Shown here: piece by piece, positions 5,728-8,329 of the stretch
Layout: each line of letters opens with the position of its first letter
Numbering within the stretch: position 1 is the first letter of the stretch
Assembly (NCBI GenBank): GCA_964452465.1
Contig: CAYVMD010000066.1
Coordinates: 1-8,329, forward strand
Length of the DNA stretch: 8,329 bases
Origin: CAYVMD01 sp964452465
GTDB taxonomy: Bacteria; Armatimonadota; JACIXR01
Direction of reading: 5' to 3'
The notes under the pieces: generated by a model
Databases searched by the model: none
The model's input: the letters and a program-made list of their open reading frames with translations, nothing else
Told to the model about the DNA's origin: nothing
Made by a program: the position numbers and the translations under genes

Positions 5728-6521
5728 AGAGGTTCTATATTTCGCTTTCGCTTCTATTAGCCATTTTCCTCTTTCTCCGTTATCTCTATGCCCAGACGTT
5801 CCTCTTTCCGGGGGCACGCGAGTTTATAATCGGGAGATATTTATACCTGGAGGGTAAAGAAAAAGAGGGAGAAGAGATGTTTCAACGCGCTATCGCTAAG
5901 CACTCTAAGGAGGTAATTCATTCGAAGGAAGGAGCGAGACTCTTCTTACTTATAGGCACATTTTTTATGGAGAGGAGGGAATGGGGAAAAGCAGTCCTCT
6001 ATTTGGAACAGGGAGAAAAGGCGTTCCGCTTATTGAGCGAAGGGGCTTCGTTTCCAGCCAGCAAGGATCCGTTACTCGTTCGCTTCTATCTTTATTTGGG
6101 CTATTGTTATCAAAAGCTGGGTAATAAAAATGCCGCGGAGAAGGCCTATCAAAAGGCAGTAGAAATCGCTCCCAACAACCCCGAAGCTTTAAACGCTTTG
6201 GCATATTTCTGGGTGGAGGAGAATAAGAACCTACAACAAGCTGTGGAAATGCTTAAAAAGGCTCTGGGGCTCTATAAGAGGGTAACATTTTTCTCCGCTC
6301 CACCTGCCCATATAATCGATAGTTTGGGCTGGGCATACCTTAAAATAGGGAGGATAAACGAGGGGTTAAGTTTGTTAGAACAAGCGGTAAGGTATATGCC
6401 CCAAAGCGCGGAGATTCGTTATCATTTGAGCGTTGCTTATCAGAAGGCAGGACTCTTTAAATCCGCCCATATAGAAGCGGAGAAAGCAAAACTGCTCCTA
6501 TCGAAGGGTTTCGACTTCTAA
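5724..6521 (+). CDS. Membrane-anchored or exported TPR-repeat protein of unknown function
   Basis: The 265-residue product begins with a hydrophobic segment (about residues 5-23, MKRFYISLSLLLAIFLFLRY) that reads as an uncleaved anchor or a signal peptide ending near YAQ. The rest is helical with tetratricopeptide repeats: clear units at about 119-151 (YLYLGYCYQKLGNKNAAEKA), 153-183, 196-228 (DSLGWAYLKIGRINEGLSLL) and 229-260, with weaker, degenerate units at about 36-60 and 69-103. TPRs are protein-binding scaffolds, so a role in assembling a complex on the outer face of the membrane is plausible, but no catalytic domain is present. The ATG overlaps the prmC stop (ATGA) and has GGGGAGG at 5712-5718, five bases upstream, so translation is coupled to the release-factor genes. 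It is the last gene of the operon. A functional link to translation termination is not shown by the sequence. Confidence 0.85.
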   Translation: MKRFYISLSLLLAIFLFLRYLYAQTFLFPGAREFIIGRYLYLEGKEKEGEEMFQRAIAKHSKEVIHSKEGARLFLLIGTFFMERREWGKAVLYLEQGEKAFRLLSEGASFPASKDPLLVRFYLYLGYCYQKLGNKNAAEKAYQKAVEIAPNNPEALNALAYFWVEENKNLQQAVEMLKKALGLYKRVTFFSAPPAHIIDSLGWAYLKIGRINEGLSLLEQAVRYMPQSAEIRYHLSVAYQKAGLFKSAHIEAEKAKLLLSKGFDF

Positions 6522-8329
6522 TCCCTATAGCACTTCAACTCCACGATATGCACGCCGATATTCGCGGAGTTATAAAGCATCCTTACCCTTATAAACCTCA
6601 CGAGCCCCGATTCGCTCTCTGGAGGGATCCTATAAACCTCCCCCTCCGATCGGGCAACTCTGTCGTCCTTCTTCTCCCCAACCTTTATCCACTGGGTTCC
6701 GTCCCTGGAAACTTCCACCTCGTAGTGATAATACCTGCTTCCATCCCAAAAGGTCTTTACCATGATGCGGGAAACTCTCTCCGGTTTGCCCAGATCCACC
6801 ATCAACCATTGGGGGTAAGGGGAGGCTCCCCAATAGGTGGAATCATCCCCATCAACCGCGTTCTGAGGGAAGGAACCCGGTTCGAAGGAGGAAGCGGATA
6901 CCTGTTTCCCCAAAGCCAGATTTCCTTTATCCTTAGCCTTCGCTTCCTCTATTTTCCTCTTGTATTCCATTGCCTTCTTTTCCTCTTCTTTCTTCCTTTG
7001 GGCTAAATATTCCCTCACCTTGCTTTCGTAGTTTATCCCTATCTCCTCTTCTTTATTCCAGAGGAAATCTATGAATTGGGTATCCGCTGGCACCTCTATT
7101 CTTTCACCTTGAGGAAAGGTATAGCCAGGAGGGGCATGGATTATGATCTTGCTGGGGGGATTGAGCCACGAGGCGCGAATGTGGAGCTTTCCTCCCTTGG
7201 GCATAACATAGAGGGACAAGGAGACATTGCCGAAGTAAGTGGGAAAACGGAGAAAGGAAAGCCTCTTGCCAGGGATAAGCCAGGCAGGAGGGAGACAGGA
7301 GAAGATATGTAGTTCATCGCCCTCTTCCCTAATGATCATGTTACGCAGGAGTTCCAGGAACTTTCCAGCGAAACAACCGTGAGGGGTTAGATTTAACCCA
7401 AAATCCCGCGAGGAGGCGCTGCACATTTCAAAGCCCGCATTGGTGGAAGTGGTGTGAAGGAGAAGGGAGTAGAAGGCGTCCAATACTTGCTTTTTCTCAC
7501 CCCTAACAAGTTCAGTTTGGGGAACGTCTATCCCTATGTAGCCGTGCAGATTATCCAAACTGGCATATGTCATAAGACCCTCATTGAAGTTCTCTTGTCT
7601 AACCTTCTTCAGAGTAGCCGTTACCTTCTCATCCCAGGGATCGAGCACCTCGCAGTAAACCGCTTTCAAATTGCCCCAATCAAAGCCTCCTCCCTCCAAA
7701 GCAGGAGGGATGTATCCTCCTGTGGATTTGGTTGCGATCTCCAAATTTTGGATAATGCTATTCCTGTAGTCCTCTAACTCCTGGGTGAACCTTTCCGCAT
7801 CCTCTTTGAAACCCAAAGCCCTTGCCATTTCCACCGCTACCTTACCTCCTCGATAGGCCCAGAAATCGTTGCCGATTATATGCCCATAAACGTTCTCGTT
7901 ATCGTAGGGATGGGTAGCAGGCAAAAGCCCTTTCCCTATCCCTTCTGACTTCTTTGTTTCTTCCCTGGTCTTTATCAACCATTCCATTGCCTTCTTAATA
8001 GCAGGATAGACCTTCTTAGCGTAGATAAGGTCCTTAGTGAGCAAGTAGTGTTGTCCTAATGTCCAAACCGCTTGCCCCCATCCATCCAATTGCCCCTCTT
8101 GGGATAGGAAAAGCCCATTCTCCCTTTGGTATTTGAGGAAATGATAGAGCGATTTCTCCGCCTCCCAGGGGTATCCCCAAACATCCATCGCTCGCACCAT
8201 AAATGCTCCATCCCTCAGCCAAAAAGCATCATACTGGAACTTGTTGACCTTCTGTATGTAATCTTCTCCTTCCTGGCTCCTCGCTAGAAAAAGGTAGACC
8301 AAGTTGGAACGATATGTATCCACCACCTT
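6518..8329 (-). CDS. Glycosidase-like (alpha/alpha)6-barrel protein with C-terminal F5/8-type C (discoidin, CBM32-like) domain, 5' partial
   Basis: The frame runs off the right edge, so the N-terminus and any signal peptide are missing; 603 residues are visible (numbered from the edge). Residues about 1-350 resemble the six-hairpin glycosidase superfamily (GH15/GH63/GH78-like), with FWLRDGAFM (36-44), QLDGWGQAVW (80-89), HPYDNENVYGH (140-150) and TPHGCFAGKFLELLRNM (315-331). A beta-sandwich follows (about 350-425, with FPTYFGNVSLSLYV). A highly charged Lys/Glu-rich helix (about 437-469) acts as a spacer, probably a coiled coil. The C-terminal domain (about 470-601) starts LALGKQVSASS, contains AVDGDDSTYWG and QWLMVDLG, and is an F5/8-type C sugar-binding module. 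It is probably a surface or secreted polysaccharide-active enzyme; family and substrate cannot be set without the N-terminus. It converges on the TPR gene and overlaps its stop by four bases. Confidence 0.85.
   Translation of the reverse strand, partial: KVVDTYRSNLVYLFLARSQEGEDYIQKVNKFQYDAFWLRDGAFMVRAMDVWGYPWEAEKSLYHFLKYQRENGLFLSQEGQLDGWGQAVWTLGQHYLLTKDLIYAKKVYPAIKKAMEWLIKTREETKKSEGIGKGLLPATHPYDNENVYGHIIGNDFWAYRGGKVAVEMARALGFKEDAERFTQELEDYRNSIIQNLEIATKSTGGYIPPALEGGGFDWGNLKAVYCEVLDPWDEKVTATLKKVRQENFNEGLMTYASLDNLHGYIGIDVPQTELVRGEKKQVLDAFYSLLLHTTSTNAGFEMCSASSRDFGLNLTPHGCFAGKFLELLRNMIIREEGDELHIFSCLPPAWLIPGKRLSFLRFPTYFGNVSLSLYVMPKGGKLHIRASWLNPPSKIIIHAPPGYTFPQGERIEVPADTQFIDFLWNKEEEIGINYESKVREYLAQRKKEEEKKAMEYKRKIEEAKAKDKGNLALGKQVSASSFEPGSFPQNAVDGDDSTYWGASPYPQWLMVDLGKPERVSRIMVKTFWDGSRYYHYEVEVSRDGTQWIKVGEKKDDRVARSEGEVYRIPPESESGLVRFIRVRMLYNSANIGVHIVELKCYRD

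Noticed and set aside
6548..7006. Open frame of 152 codons on the plus strand opposite the F5/8-type C domain
   Set aside because: The minus-strand frame here has an evident domain, and the plus-strand product is a Pro- and Leu-rich shadow without motifs or a ribosome-binding site.
1..8329. A defence system, prophage, integrative element or CRISPR array
   Set aside because: No nuclease, helicase, integrase, transposase, toxin-antitoxin pair or regularly spaced repeat was seen. All long frames are accounted for by surface, carbohydrate-active or translation-termination genes.

Overview
The window carries six protein genes plus one clear promoter and two unusual intergenic hairpin structures. 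I see no rRNA, tRNA, CRISPR array, insertion sequence or phage gene. The organism is probably a member of Armatimonadota or a close relative (for example the hot-spring Fervidibacteria-type lineages). The best evidence is the first gene, a pseudopilin-like protein with a hydrophobic N-terminal helix running into FPVFSRAREQARQ...SNAKQIG...MMYAQDWDE and a C-terminal H-X9-DG motif, a style of protein greatly expanded in that phylum. Arginine codons are mostly AGG/AGA and isoleucine often ATA, which fits a thermophile but does not prove it. No taxonomic marker was searched, so this is an inference.

Layout: (1) 3-761 (+), a partial prepilin-type DUF1559-like surface protein. (2) 762-884, an intergenic region with two strong adjacent hairpins. 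(3) 885-2789 (+), an exported-looking glycoside hydrolase family 2 enzyme. (4) 2790-2926, a spacer with a small hairpin followed by an A-tract, then a promoter -10 box placed so that transcription would begin at the next start codon (leaderless mRNA). (5) 2927-6521 (+), a four-gene operon with overlapping reading frames: DUF1385/YqhQ-like membrane protein, prfA (release factor 1), prmC (the methyltransferase that modifies the release-factor GGQ glutamine) and a membrane-anchored TPR protein. (6) 6518-8329 (-), the 3' part of a converging gene for a large (alpha/alpha)6-barrel glycosidase-like protein ending in a coiled-coil linker and an F5/8-type C (discoidin, CBM32-like) domain.

The middle operon couples release factor 1 to its modifying enzyme and is a conserved bacterial arrangement. 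The genes around it point to surface polysaccharide use: a GH2 enzyme, a probable carbohydrate-binding glycosidase and a pseudopilin-like surface protein. No clearly new multi-gene system is visible. The points most worth checking are the leaderless start of the yqhQ-like gene, the double hairpin before the GH2 gene, the divergent sequence after the GGQ motif in release factor 1, and the TPR gene tied to the release-factor operon.
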